64,000 nt of DNA from Terrimonas sp. Its GTDB lineage: Bacteria; Bacteroidota; Bacteroidia; Chitinophagales; Chitinophagaceae. The stretch covers positions 88,857-152,856 of the forward strand of contig NZ_QCZJ01000013.1 of NCBI RefSeq assembly GCF_003075435.1, in the 5' to 3' direction. Below the pieces are notes generated by a model. That model did no database searches. It had not been told where the DNA came from and saw nothing but the letters and a program-made list of their open reading frames with translations. Shown here piece after piece: positions 8,328 through 16,317 of this stretch (its first letter is position 1; every line of letters begins with the position of its first letter). A program made the translations under genes and the position numbers.

Positions 8328-8720
8328 TTAATGATGGTCGCAGTCGCCGGAATGGCAATGATTTGCCTTACGGCAAAGCCGGTAGTTGAGATAATGGGCT
8401 GATACAATTAAAACAACGGCGGGTATCAGCAGCCAGAGATGATAGTCATGAAATATCTCTTTCAGCAATAAAAATGAGATGCCGGCTGTAAAGAGCAGGG
8501 TAGGTAAAAATTTGTGATGATGCTTTTTATAACCGTGGTATAATGCATATAAGCCTACAACAAATGCAAGAGCTATCATTCCAAATTCAAACAGGTAATT
8601 ATGAATGATATCTATTCCAAATATGGGTAAGCTGGTTAAAATAAGCGGCAGTACAGCGCAATGAAAAGCGCAGGCTACTGAAGCGGTTATACCAAGAGCG
8701 TCATAATTAATTTTAAACAT
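8328..8720 (-). CDS. MerC-domain membrane protein
   Basis: This 130-aa protein has four hydrophobic segments and the MerC-type motif CAFHC (residues 17-21) in the first one. It ends in a Cys/His-rich tail (CHSGDCDHH) that probably binds metal. MerC proteins were named as mercuric ion importers; chromosomal homologues next to Fur-type regulators are more likely to handle zinc or another metal. I chose the ATG at 8720 over a TTG at 8726. The promoter contains a 43-nt palindrome between its -33 and -7 elements, so it is probably repressed by the Fur-family protein encoded at 9487. Confidence 0.85.
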   Translation of the reverse strand: MFKINYDALGITASVACAFHCAVLPLILTSLPIFGIDIIHNYLFEFGMIALAFVVGLYALYHGYKKHHHKFLPTLLFTAGISFLLLKEIFHDYHLWLLIPAVVLIVSAHYLNYRLCRKANHCHSGDCDHH

Positions 8721-8737
8721 CTTCAATAAAAGGGTTG

Positions 8738-8769
8738 CAAATATACTGCATTTTGCAACATTGTTGCAA
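8738..8769 (-). promoter_or_regulatory. merC promoter (TTG-N21-TATATTTG)
   Basis: On the minus strand a TTG (8767-8769) is followed, after 21 nt, by TATATTTG (8738-8745). This fits the Bacteroidota promoter pattern. The palindrome at 8740-8782 covers almost all of it, so a bound dimer would block polymerase. Confidence 0.65.
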
Positions 8770-8782
8770 AATGCAGTATATT
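8740..8782. promoter_or_regulatory. Fur/Zur-type operator palindrome
   Basis: Two perfect 21-bp arms (8740-8760 and 8762-8782) flank a single central base. The core TGCAACA-T-TGTTGCA has the 7-1-7 geometry used by Fur-family repressors. A Fur-family gene lies 700 nt downstream in the divergent operon. The assignment to zinc rather than another metal is inference. Confidence 0.7.
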
Positions 8783-8838
8783 AATTTAGTTAAAATATTT
8801 CTTATCAATCCTGTTCAGTGATGATAGCGTTTCAATCG

Positions 8839-8846
8839 TAACTTTG
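8839..8846 (+). promoter_or_regulatory. -7 element (TAACTTTG) of the SCO1-fur-ruvB operon
   Basis: TAACTTTG matches TAnnTTTG exactly and ends 13 nt before the SCO1 ATG. The palindrome centre is about 80 nt upstream of it, so control of this promoter would be weaker or need extended binding. Confidence 0.55.
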
Positions 8847-8859
8847 CAGCACTATTTTT

Positions 8860-9471
8860 ATGAAAAAGAAAACCTGGGTTTATATTGTATTTTTTGTGAT
8901 CCTTTTTGGGGGATTTTATATTTTTTTAACTTCTATAATCGACCCTTCAAAATCGAGGCTTCCTGTGTTAAATGATGTGCGTCCTTTCAGCTTTCAGCGA
9001 CAGGATGGGCAGATAATATCCGATAAAGACGTAAAGAACAAAGTATATATAGCAGAGTTTTTCTTTACAACCTGCCCTGGCATCTGCCCTAAGATGAACA
9101 CAAATATGAAGACGGTATATGAGAAACATAAAGCAAACAATGATTTTCTGATACTGTCGCATACTGTAGATCCTGCCAATGACAGCGTGGCGCGTTTAAA
9201 ATATTATGCAGATTCCATGCAGGCTGATATAAAACACTGGTGGTTTGTTACCGGAGCCAAAGAAGATTTATATAAAGCGGCAAGGGAAAGTTATATATTG
9301 GATGACCCAAAGAACAATGCTACAAGTATAAACGAACAATTTTTACATACGCAGTTTTTTGCTTTAATAGACAGGAATGGCAGGGTGCGTGGTATTTATG
9401 ACGGGTTGAAGAAAAATGAAATTGCTAAATTGAACAGTGATATAGATGATTTGCTGAAAGAGAAAATTTGA
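8860..9471 (+). CDS. SCO1/SenC family protein
   Basis: This is a thioredoxin-fold copper-chaperone-like protein (203 aa) with an N-terminal membrane anchor (about residues 7-25). It has the SCO metal site C72-P-G-I-C76 (CxxxC) and the conserved distal His163. SCO proteins deliver copper to, or reduce, the CuA site of cytochrome oxidase in the periplasm. It is first in a tight operon with the Fur-family regulator (15-nt gap) and ruvB, and diverges from merC, so this is a metal-handling locus. Confidence 0.9.
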   Translation: MKKKTWVYIVFFVILFGGFYIFLTSIIDPSKSRLPVLNDVRPFSFQRQDGQIISDKDVKNKVYIAEFFFTTCPGICPKMNTNMKTVYEKHKANNDFLILSHTVDPANDSVARLKYYADSMQADIKHWWFVTGAKEDLYKAARESYILDDPKNNATSINEQFLHTQFFALIDRNGRVRGIYDGLKKNEIAKLNSDIDDLLKEKI

Positions 9472-9486
9472 CGCAGTTGTATCAAA

Positions 9487-9912
9487 ATGTATGATATGGA
9501 AGAACAGATTGTAGATGTTTTAAAAAAAAGCCAGCTCAGCGTTACTGATAGCAGGAGAAAGATCCTGGAACTGTTTCTCCAGGCGGATAGTGCTATGGCG
9601 CACCATGATATTGAAACAAAAGCCGGTGAAAAATTTGACCGTGTAACGGTATACCGTACACTGCAGGCGTTTCTTGAAAAAGGGATCATTCATACCATAC
9701 CAACGCCTGACAATTCTGTTAAATACGCATTGTGTAAAGACAATTGCGAGCAGGGCCATCACCATGATGACCATGTTCATTTTATCTGTAAAATCTGTGG
9801 TATCACCACCTGTCTTGACGATGTACATGTGCCTGAAATTAAATTACCCCGCGGCTATAAAACGCAACAAACAGAAGTAGTAGTAAGCGGAATTTGTAAA
9901 GAATGCAGTTGA
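9487..9912 (+). CDS. Fur-family metalloregulator (Zur/Fur-like)
   Basis: The protein (141 aa) has the N-terminal winged helix (VTDSRRKILELF, DRVTVYRTLQAF) and a C-terminal metal-binding domain. It carries a His cluster (H91-H93, H96, H98) and two CxxC pairs, C101/C104 and C137/C140, that form the structural zinc site. Such proteins bind 7-1-7 palindromes when loaded with metal. The perfect palindrome in the merC promoter at 8740-8782 is the obvious target. Zinc is my best guess for the metal, but iron or peroxide sensing cannot be excluded. Confidence 0.88.
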   Translation: MYDMEEQIVDVLKKSQLSVTDSRRKILELFLQADSAMAHHDIETKAGEKFDRVTVYRTLQAFLEKGIIHTIPTPDNSVKYALCKDNCEQGHHHDDHVHFICKICGITTCLDDVHVPEIKLPRGYKTQQTEVVVSGICKECS

Positions 9913-9932
9913 TAAACTGAGCAAACAATTAT

Positions 9933-10955
9933 ATGCAGAATCCAAATCTTAATGCTGACAAAAGTTCGCTTAGTACCACGGAAAAAGATTTTGAAAACAA
10001 TATCCGCCCCGGGGAGATAGCTGATTTCAGCGGGCAGGAAAAAGTAATAGAAAACCTCAGGATATTTATTAAAGCCGCTAAAATACGGGGTGAATCACTT
10101 GACCATATTCTTTTTCACGGGCCTCCGGGCTTAGGCAAAACTACCTTAAGCCGTATTGTTGCGCATGAGCTTGGGGTGAATATCAAAGAAACTTCAGGGC
10201 CTGTAATTGAAAAGCCGGCAGATCTTGCGGGACTATTAACAAGTTTGCAAACCAATGATGTATTGTTTATTGATGAGATACACCGGTTGAGTACTGTTGT
10301 GGAGGAATATTTATATTCTGCAATGGAAGATAGCAGGATAGATATAATGATAGATACCGGGCCCAATACAAGAAGTATACAAATTAATCTTAATCCGTTT
10401 ACATTGGTGGGTGCAACAACCAGAAGTGGTTTGCTAACAGCTCCTTTGCTCTCCAGGTTTGCCATTAAATCACGGCTTGAATATTATACAGCTGAAACGC
10501 TGAAGGGAATAATTATACGTTCAGCAAAAATTTTGCATGCAGATATTGACGCAAAGGCTGCCGCAGAAATTTCGCGCAGAAGCCGTGGTACACCCCGTAT
10601 TGCAAATGGCTTATTGCGCAGGGTGAGAGACTTTGCACAGGTGTTGAATGACGGGAAAATTGATACAGGTATTACTATTCATGCATTGAAAGCGCTGAAT
10701 GTAGATGAGCACGGACTTGATGAAATGGATAATAAAATACTCTCCACCATCATAGAAAAGTTTAAAGGCGGCCCTGTGGGGATAAATACTATTGCTACCG
10801 CTGTTGGCGAAGAGCAGGGCACTTTAGAAGAAGTATATGAACCTTTTTTAATACAGGAAGGCTTCATAATGAGAACAACACGCGGCAGAGAGGCTACTCA
10901 AAAAGCTTATGAACATCTTGGTAAAAATTTTCCGCGGCAGGATACATTGTTTTGA
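9933..10955 (+). CDS. ruvB: Holliday junction branch migration helicase RuvB
   Basis: This 340-aa protein is the AAA+ motor of the RuvAB complex, which drives branch migration of Holliday junctions during recombinational repair. The Walker A motif is GPPGLGKT (63-70), Walker B is DEIH (114-117), sensor 1 is in VGATTRSG, and the C-terminal winged-helix domain ([13 protein letters not shown]) is complete. It follows the fur-like gene by 20 nt, so it may be cotranscribed with the metal locus, an uncommon partner for ruvB. Confidence 0.97.
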   Translation: MQNPNLNADKSSLSTTEKDFENNIRPGEIADFSGQEKVIENLRIFIKAAKIRGESLDHILFHGPPGLGKTTLSRIVAHELGVNIKETSGPVIEKPADLAGLLTSLQTNDVLFIDEIHRLSTVVEEYLYSAMEDSRIDIMIDTGPNTRSIQINLNPFTLVGATTRSGLLTAPLLSRFAIKSRLEYYTAETLKGIIIRSAKILHADIDAKAAAEISRRSRGTPRIANGLLRRVRDFAQVLNDGKIDTGITIHALKALNVDEHGLDEMDNKILSTIIEKFKGGPVGINTIATAVGEEQGTLEEVYEPFLIQEGFIMRTTRGREATQKAYEHLGKNFPRQDTLF

Positions 10956-11057
10956 TATTTAATAACATATTGGTATCCGGCATAAAAATAGCTGTTACTG
11001 ACAGTATTGCGTTATCTTTAATGAAGGCATGTAGCCGTACCTTTTTATAGTTTGCCA

Positions 11058-11540
11058 ATGGATAATTTTCTTGCCTCCGGACACAGACCTGGGAAATATG
11101 CTGACATTCATAAAAAAAATATTTCTCCAACAGTAATGGTTGTTGAACATGATCCTGATACTTTACTGCTTATTTCAGAATTGCTTAAAGATTTAGGATA
11201 TGATGTAATAGAGGCAGGCAATGGCAGCGAAGCTTTGGAAAAGATAACGCTCAGCAACCCGGCAATTGTTTTTATGGATATAGAAATGCCGGTTGTAAAT
11301 GGGTATGATGCCGTACTGGCGCTAAGGAAAATGGAAGAGCCTTTTCGTAGTATTCCTGTAATTGCTATTACCGTGCATTCAACTAATGAAGAGCGGAAAA
11401 TGTATAGAGATGCAGGTATTGACCAGGTAATTTCAAAACCTTTTCGCCTTGCTGAAATAGAATTTAAGCTGAAACAATACCTCCACGGGCAGGCTTTTTC
11501 GACTTGCAACTTTTTGAGAAAATATTCGTCATATTATTGA
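11058..11540 (+). CDS. Single-domain response regulator (CheY-like)
   Basis: A receiver domain occupies about residues 26-148 of 160. It has the phosphoacceptor Asp in FMDIEMP, the conserved Thr in AITVHS and Lys in ISKPF. One acidic-pocket residue is replaced: the usual EDD after the first strand reads EHD. There is no output domain, so it acts through protein contacts. An ATG at 11058 is preferred to a TTG at 11052. No kinase is adjacent; the next gene encodes a small membrane protein. Confidence 0.85.
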   Translation: MDNFLASGHRPGKYADIHKKNISPTVMVVEHDPDTLLLISELLKDLGYDVIEAGNGSEALEKITLSNPAIVFMDIEMPVVNGYDAVLALRKMEEPFRSIPVIAITVHSTNEERKMYRDAGIDQVISKPFRLAEIEFKLKQYLHGQAFSTCNFLRKYSSYY

Positions 11541-11552
11541 AATTAAAAGCGA

Positions 11553-11840
11553 ATGAAAAAAAATCCTTCTTTGTTAGTATGTATTTTACTCGACCTCCTG
11601 GGTTATGCGAGTTATGCGTTACCAATTTTAGGAGAATTTGGAGATATCATCTGGGCGCCTGTATCTGCGCTGATATTTTATAAACTTTTTGGAGGATGGA
11701 AAGGAGCTGTTGGAGGAGTGTTGAATTTTGTTGAAGAACTTTTCCCCGGACTTGATTTTATTCCAAGCTTTACAATAATGTGGTTTTTGAAAGTATACAA
11801 TAGTAAAGCTGAAATTAAGCAGTCGATCCAACCCGTTTAA
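11553..11840 (+). CDS. Small conserved membrane protein
   Basis: This 95-aa protein has two or three hydrophobic segments and conserved-looking stretches GYASYALPILGEFGD and GGWKGAVGGVLNFVEE. I recognise the pattern as a conserved uncharacterised Bacteroidota family, but no function is known to me. It starts 12 nt after the response regulator stop codon and probably shares its transcript. A hairpin with a TTCG loop follows. Confidence 0.75.
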   Translation: MKKNPSLLVCILLDLLGYASYALPILGEFGDIIWAPVSALIFYKLFGGWKGAVGGVLNFVEELFPGLDFIPSFTIMWFLKVYNSKAEIKQSIQPV

Positions 11841-11847
11841 AGCTGCG

Positions 11848-11880
11848 GCGCTTCAATTCGTTGGAGCGCTATTTGTTTTT
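11848..11880. terminator. Terminator hairpin with TTCG loop
   Basis: GCGCTTCAA (11848-11856) pairs with TTGGAGCGC (11861-11869), including one G-U pair, around a TTCG tetraloop; TATTTGTTTTT follows. It sits between convergent genes and overlaps the 3' end of the OmpR-type regulator gene. Confidence 0.75.
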
Positions 11881-12568
11881 ATTCCATCACAAACCTGTAG
11901 CCGATTCCTTTGACAGTAATGATCTGTAAGGCAGGGTCGTTTTTTAAATATCCTCTCAATTTGGTAATATATACATCCAGTGTTCTTGAATTGAAAAAAG
12001 AATCGCTCCCCCACAAAACATTGAGTATATCCCTGCGGTCAATTACACGTTCCCTGTTTTCATACAGTAGGCGGAGTAACTCACTTTCGCGGAATGAAAG
12101 TTTTCTTTCATCACCATCGGATAAGGTTTGACGATGTGGGTTAAAAGAAAAGTTGCCAATATTGATCTCGTTTTTAGGCGTATCCGCTGCATTATTGTTT
12201 TCTTTATTACGCAGCGCGTTCTCAATACGCACTATTAACTCCTCCATGCTGAATGGCTTGCGGATATAGTCGTTGCCACCAAGATTAAACCCTTTAACAA
12301 GATCAGCTGTTTGTGTTTTTGCCGTTAAAAAAATAATGGGTATGGCAGTATTAATCCGTCGTATTTCTTCAGCTATGGTAAAGCCGTCCTTATTGGGCAG
12401 CATAATATCAAGTATGCAAATATCAGGAGTTGCAGCAATGAATTGCTGCACAGCCTCGCCGCCATCCATTTCAAGCAATACTTCATAATCCCTGCTTTCA
12501 AGACTTTCTTTAACTATCTTGGCAAGAAACATTTCATCTTCTACGTAAAGTATTTTTACTTTAGGCAT
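11879..12568 (-). CDS. OmpR/PhoB-family response regulator (RprY-like)
   Basis: The protein (229 aa) has an N-terminal receiver (acidic pocket VEDE, phosphoacceptor D54 in CILDIMLP, Lys in IRKPF) and a C-terminal winged-helix DNA-binding domain ending TVKGIGYRFVME. It is the partner of the histidine kinase encoded just upstream; the two genes overlap by 8 nt when the ATG at 12568 is used (a TTG at 12574 is less likely). The pair resembles RprX/RprY of Bacteroides. Target genes are unknown. Confidence 0.93.
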   Translation of the reverse strand: MPKVKILYVEDEMFLAKIVKESLESRDYEVLLEMDGGEAVQQFIAATPDICILDIMLPNKDGFTIAEEIRRINTAIPIIFLTAKTQTADLVKGFNLGGNDYIRKPFSMEELIVRIENALRNKENNNAADTPKNEINIGNFSFNPHRQTLSDGDERKLSFRESELLRLLYENRERVIDRRDILNVLWGSDSFFNSRTLDVYITKLRGYLKNDPALQIITVKGIGYRFVME

Positions 12569-13979
12569 TGGCAACGGGTATTGTTACTATAAACTCGCTT
12601 CCTTTGTTTGGCTGACTTTGTATACGAATGGTACCTCTATGTTGCTGCACTATATGTGCAACATAGCTCAACCCCAATCCATATCCTTTTACATTGTGTT
12701 TATTACCTGCAGGCACCCTGAAAAATTTTTCAAAAATTTTATCCTTATACTCAACCGGTACTCCCACACCATCATCTTTCACACTCAATATACATTCTTT
12801 TCCATCAGATTGAACTGTTACATCAATTACCGGCTTCTTTTTGCTGTACTTTAAAGCATTATCCAGCAGGTTGTAAATAACACTTGTTAAATGTAAATGA
12901 TCGGCCGATATAATAAAATGATCTCCTGAATAATTAAAGTTTACTACTGCCTGGGCCTTTTCAAACTGGAGGCTCATGGAGGTTAATACTTCCTGTACCA
13001 GTTGCTTTATATCAAACTGTTCGTATTGCAGGTCAACCTGCTGCTTCTCAAACATAGATAATTTCAGTACTTTATCTACAAGAAGAGAAAGCCTGTTTAA
13101 CTCATTGCCGGCAATGCCGAGGTATTCTTTTGTTTTTTCGGGTTGCTTCAGCACATCAAAATTTTTGATGGCTTCAACAGCTACGCTAACCGTAGCAATA
13201 GGTGTTTTAAGCTCGTGGGTTATATTGCTGATAAAGTCATTTTTAATGTCTGTTAATCTATGCTGCGTCTTAAGACTTCTGTAGAGGAATATAAATGCAA
13301 AAATCGTAAGCGTTAATAAAAAAACGGAGAAGAGTATCTGCGGCAGTAATTGACGGAAAATATAATTAACATCATTTCCTAACTGCAGGGTATAGGTGAT
13401 TGGGTGAGAAAGCCCGATAACGACTTTATTCCATTCTCTTCTTCCCGGTTCATCGCGTTTAAAACCATCTCCATCTGTTTTAATAATAGAAAAAGGAACA
13501 TTAATCTGTTCCCTGGACAGGTTTTTAGTAAATACTGCTTGTATATCATGAATGCGTAAAGAATCCTGCAGGGAATCTATCCCCATCAAAACTTCGAAAT
13601 ACCTGTCACCCGCTCTGTATGGTATCCTGGGGCTTGAGTCGGGCGGCGGCGGCGTGCCGGGCGGCCGCTCAAGTGTAATAATTGAATTCTTATTTTCTGG
13701 CAAAAGCGGCATTAAGGAGTCTGATATACGCTTACGGATTACATCTGCAAATCTTGCCACACCTGGCGGATAGCCAATCATCCATTTTGCCGAGCTATCA
13801 ATTTTCAGCTTTGAAGATTGCAGCTCAAAAACAGATTCCCTGAATAAAGCGTTTGTGCGGAATCGTAAGGTTCTCTTCTCTTCATCTACCTTCATGGTCA
13901 ACCAGTAAACCTGGAATGCAGTAATAAGTACTATTGCTGCAATCATTAACCCCAGGGATGTAAGGAAAGTCTTCTTCAT
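12561..13979 (-). CDS. Sensor histidine kinase (RprX-like)
   Basis: This membrane kinase (472 aa) has an N-terminal membrane segment (8-28), a periplasmic sensor region (30-210) with a Pro-rich stretch, and a second membrane segment (212-233). The HisKA domain follows with the phospho-accepting H255 in NITHELKTP. The ATPase domain has the N box (NLLDNALKYS), G1 (DDGVGVP) and G2 (GYGLGLS). It phosphorylates the regulator encoded downstream. A TATTTTTG -7 element ends only 6 nt before its ATG. Confidence 0.93.
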   Translation of the reverse strand: MKKTFLTSLGLMIAAIVLITAFQVYWLTMKVDEEKRTLRFRTNALFRESVFELQSSKLKIDSSAKWMIGYPPGVARFADVIRKRISDSLMPLLPENKNSIITLERPPGTPPPPDSSPRIPYRAGDRYFEVLMGIDSLQDSLRIHDIQAVFTKNLSREQINVPFSIIKTDGDGFKRDEPGRREWNKVVIGLSHPITYTLQLGNDVNYIFRQLLPQILFSVFLLTLTIFAFIFLYRSLKTQHRLTDIKNDFISNITHELKTPIATVSVAVEAIKNFDVLKQPEKTKEYLGIAGNELNRLSLLVDKVLKLSMFEKQQVDLQYEQFDIKQLVQEVLTSMSLQFEKAQAVVNFNYSGDHFIISADHLHLTSVIYNLLDNALKYSKKKPVIDVTVQSDGKECILSVKDDGVGVPVEYKDKIFEKFFRVPAGNKHNVKGYGLGLSYVAHIVQQHRGTIRIQSQPNKGSEFIVTIPVANA

Positions 13980-13985
13980 TAATTA

Positions 13986-13993
13986 CAAAAATA
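13986..13993 (-). promoter_or_regulatory. -7 element (TATTTTTG) of the histidine kinase gene
   Basis: An exact TAnnTTTG match ends 6 nt before the ATG at 13979. The predicted start of transcription would fall at or beside the start codon. Confidence 0.5.
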
Positions 13994-14120
13994 GAGGCAA
14001 GTAAATAATAATATTAAATGCTTTAACCTTAATTAACAAGGTTGGGTGGTTTGCATAATAAATCAGAGATCCATTCGTTATTTTCCAATCTTTACTAATA
14101 TCCAATCAAAAACATTTGCT

Positions 14121-14267
14121 ATGCGCCTGTTAAAATTACAAAAGACGTTTGCTGTTAATAGGTTGTTTTCCAGCTTGTTCCAAAGGTTTGTTCAACAGCC
14201 GGACTTTTATCCGATAAAGCATTACCATAAGAGAAAGCGTGGTAAGCATCAGTTGGATGGTTTATAA
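14121..14267 (+). CDS. Possible small basic protein (48 aa)
   Basis: An ATG-initiated frame encodes a 48-aa basic peptide starting MRLLKLQKTF and ending KRKRGKHQLDGL. There is no ribosome-binding site of note, but AACATTTGCT just before the ATG resembles a -7 element with one mismatch, and a strong terminator follows 34 nt after the stop. I do not recognise it. It may instead be part of a non-coding RNA. Confidence 0.3.
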   Translation: MRLLKLQKTFAVNRLFSSLFQRFVQQPDFYPIKHYHKRKRGKHQLDGL

Positions 14268-14300
14268 TCGCCTATCCCTAGATCACCATAAAGTGTGTTT

Positions 14301-14326
14301 ACCGCTCCCTGTAAGGAGCGGTTTTT
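14301..14326 (+). terminator. Intrinsic terminator
   Basis: ACCGCTCC (14301-14308) pairs perfectly with GGAGCGGT (14315-14322) around a 6-nt loop and is followed by a T-tract. It also faces the end of the aldo/keto reductase gene on the other strand, where an A/T tract allows bidirectional use. Confidence 0.8.
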
Positions 14327-14335
14327 AATTATATA

Positions 14336-15325
14336 CTATGCCAGGTCGAGCCGGGGTTTGTTTTGCAGGATTTTTTCAATCTCTTCTATTATATCCGGGG
14401 AAAGAACTTTAACTACTTCCAGCGCTTTTAAATTTTCTGATAATTGTTCTTTTCGTGTGGCGCCCAGTATAGCTGTGGTTACATTTGGGTTATGTATGGT
14501 CCATGCAATGGCAAGGCTTGCAAGAGACACATTCAAATTTTTTGAAAGTACTGCAAGCTGCTTCACTTTTTTGATTTTTTCATCCTGCACCCATCTTTCT
14601 TTCAGCCAGTCAAAGCCTTCAATGGCAAGGCGTGATCCTTCGGGAATGCCGTTATTATATTTGCCTGTTAAAAATCCTGCTGCAAGCGGGCTCCATATAG
14701 TTGTGCCCAAGCCTGCATTCTGAAAAACGGGTAAATAATCCTGTTCCATTTTGAAGCGCTCAAACATATTATATTGTGGTTGCTCCATTGCAGGTCCTAT
14801 CAGTTTGTACTCCTGTGCTGCGCGGTGAGCTTCCATAATTTCCGCGGCGCTCCATTGGCTGGTGCCCCAATATAATATTTTACCCTGTTGTATTAAATGA
14901 TTCATCGTCCAGACCACTTCTGCAATAGGCACATTGGTATCGGGGCGATGACAGAAGAACAGATCAAGGTAATCGAGTTGCAGGCGTTGTAAAGCTTCGT
15001 TACAGGCTTCTACCAGGTGTTTACGGCTCAGTCCGGTTTGATTGGGTTTATTATTTTTTCCCCTCCATCCAAAATATGCTTTTGAAGAAACGGTATACGA
15101 TGTCCTGTCCCAGTTTTTTCTTTTCAATACCCTGCCCATCAGCTTTTCACTTTCACCCAGGGCATATACTTCTGCATTATCAAAAAAATTAATACCACTG
15201 TCATAAGCTATTCCCATCAGTTCATCTGCAAGTGTATCATCAACCTGTTTGTGAAAGGTAACCCAGCTACCATATGACAACACACTAAGTTCTAGGCCTG
15301 TGCGGCCCATTCTGCGATAATCCAT
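14336..15325 (-). CDS. Aldo/keto reductase (KvBeta/YghZ-like)
   Basis: This NADPH-dependent oxidoreductase (329 aa) has the family barrel with GRTGLELS at the N-terminus. The catalytic tetrad is visible: Asp and Tyr in FDNAEVYA, Lys in VSSKAYFGW and His in LFFCHRPD. The insertion after the lysine and the TSQWSAAEI motif point to the voltage-gated K+ channel beta-subunit subfamily. These enzymes reduce aldehydes such as methylglyoxal, but the physiological substrate here is unknown. It is monocistronic with a promoter at 15363-15370. Confidence 0.92.
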   Translation of the reverse strand: MDYRRMGRTGLELSVLSYGSWVTFHKQVDDTLADELMGIAYDSGINFFDNAEVYALGESEKLMGRVLKRKNWDRTSYTVSSKAYFGWRGKNNKPNQTGLSRKHLVEACNEALQRLQLDYLDLFFCHRPDTNVPIAEVVWTMNHLIQQGKILYWGTSQWSAAEIMEAHRAAQEYKLIGPAMEQPQYNMFERFKMEQDYLPVFQNAGLGTTIWSPLAAGFLTGKYNNGIPEGSRLAIEGFDWLKERWVQDEKIKKVKQLAVLSKNLNVSLASLAIAWTIHNPNVTTAILGATRKEQLSENLKALEVVKVLSPDIIEEIEKILQNKPRLDLA

Positions 15326-15362
15326 AGTTAAAAAGTTATTAATCAGTAAAGTAATAGATTCT

Positions 15363-15370
15363 CAAAAATA
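15363..15370 (-). promoter_or_regulatory. -7 element (TATTTTTG) of the aldo/keto reductase gene
   Basis: An exact TAnnTTTG match ends 37 nt before the ATG at 15325. Its leader length is ordinary. Confidence 0.45.
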
Positions 15371-15509
15371 CCCCTTTATTCGATAGAAAGAAGACCGGGG
15401 GTAATTGCAATAACCAATTATTTCGAAGTTTTTTCCTTTTCTTTGTAGCCTCCGGTGCTGTATATTGAAGCAAAAAAATTACTTTAGCAATTAATTGAGG
15501 TAAATAAGG

Positions 15510-16289
15510 ATGAGTTACGAGATAAAACAAGAAAATAAGTTCCGCTATATTGAAGAAGGGAGTGGAGAAACCCTGATATTGCTGCATGGCTTGTTTGGAG
15601 CCCTGAGCAACTTTGAACCCCTGATTGAATATTTCAAGAAAGAATATAAAGTGGTTGTTCCTGTATTGCCGCTTTTAGAGCTTGATTTACTGCATACTTC
15701 CGTTGGCGGTATTGAAAAATTTGTTCAGAAATTTATTGAATACAAAGGGTATACCAATGTTCATCTTTTAGGAAACTCTCTCGGCGGGCATGTGGCATTG
15801 CTTCATATTCTTAAACATCCCCAAAATATTAAATCATTAATACTTACCGGAAGCTCCGGTTTGTTTGAAAATGGTATGGGAGATACTTACCCTAAGCGGG
15901 GTGATTATGAGTATATCCGCAAGAAAACCGAACTTACTTTTTACGATCCTAAAATGGCTACCAAGGAGCTGGTTGATGAAGTATTTGAAATAACCAGCAA
16001 CAGGCTTAAGGTTATTAAAATCATTGCGCTTGCAAAAAGCGCCATCAGGAATAATCTTGGCGAAGAACTGAATGAAATAAAACAACCAACCTTATTGGTT
16101 TGGGGTAACAATGATACGATTACACCGCCGTTTGTTGGCAGAGAGTTTAATAAACTGATACCAAACAGCGAACTGCATTTCATTGATAAATGCGGTCACG
16201 CACCTATGATGGAGGTACCGGAAGAGTTTAACAAAATTTTGCATCAGTTTCTCACAAAACTGAAAGAGCCTGCAGCGGTTACCCGGTAA
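15510..16289 (+). CDS. Alpha/beta hydrolase
   Basis: This 259-aa cytoplasmic hydrolase has the oxyanion motif LHGLFG, the nucleophile elbow GNS90LGG, the acid D202 in GNNDTITPP and the catalytic His230 in CGHAPMM. This forms a complete triad. Substrates in the family range from esters to C-C bonds, so none is assigned. It leads a forward-oriented run and lies 28 nt before the CBS-domain gene. Confidence 0.9.
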   Translation: MSYEIKQENKFRYIEEGSGETLILLHGLFGALSNFEPLIEYFKKEYKVVVPVLPLLELDLLHTSVGGIEKFVQKFIEYKGYTNVHLLGNSLGGHVALLHILKHPQNIKSLILTGSSGLFENGMGDTYPKRGDYEYIRKKTELTFYDPKMATKELVDEVFEITSNRLKVIKIIALAKSAIRNNLGEELNEIKQPTLLVWGNNDTITPPFVGREFNKLIPNSELHFIDKCGHAPMMEVPEEFNKILHQFLTKLKEPAAVTR

Positions 16290-16317
16290 TTTGCATCTGT
16301 AGAAAAAAGGCTTATTT

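Larger units (their letters stand above)
13980..14335. other. Intergenic region with possible short transcript
   Basis: This 356-nt gap holds the promoter of the histidine kinase gene (13986-13993, minus), a possible 48-codon ORF on the plus strand (14121-14267) and a clear terminator (14301-14326). A terminator with no listed plus-strand gene before it implies a short plus-strand transcript. Confidence 0.5.

Noticed and set aside
14295..14723. 142-codon plus-strand frame opposite the aldo/keto reductase
   Set aside because: It is antisense to the conserved end of the reductase gene and starts inside the terminator.
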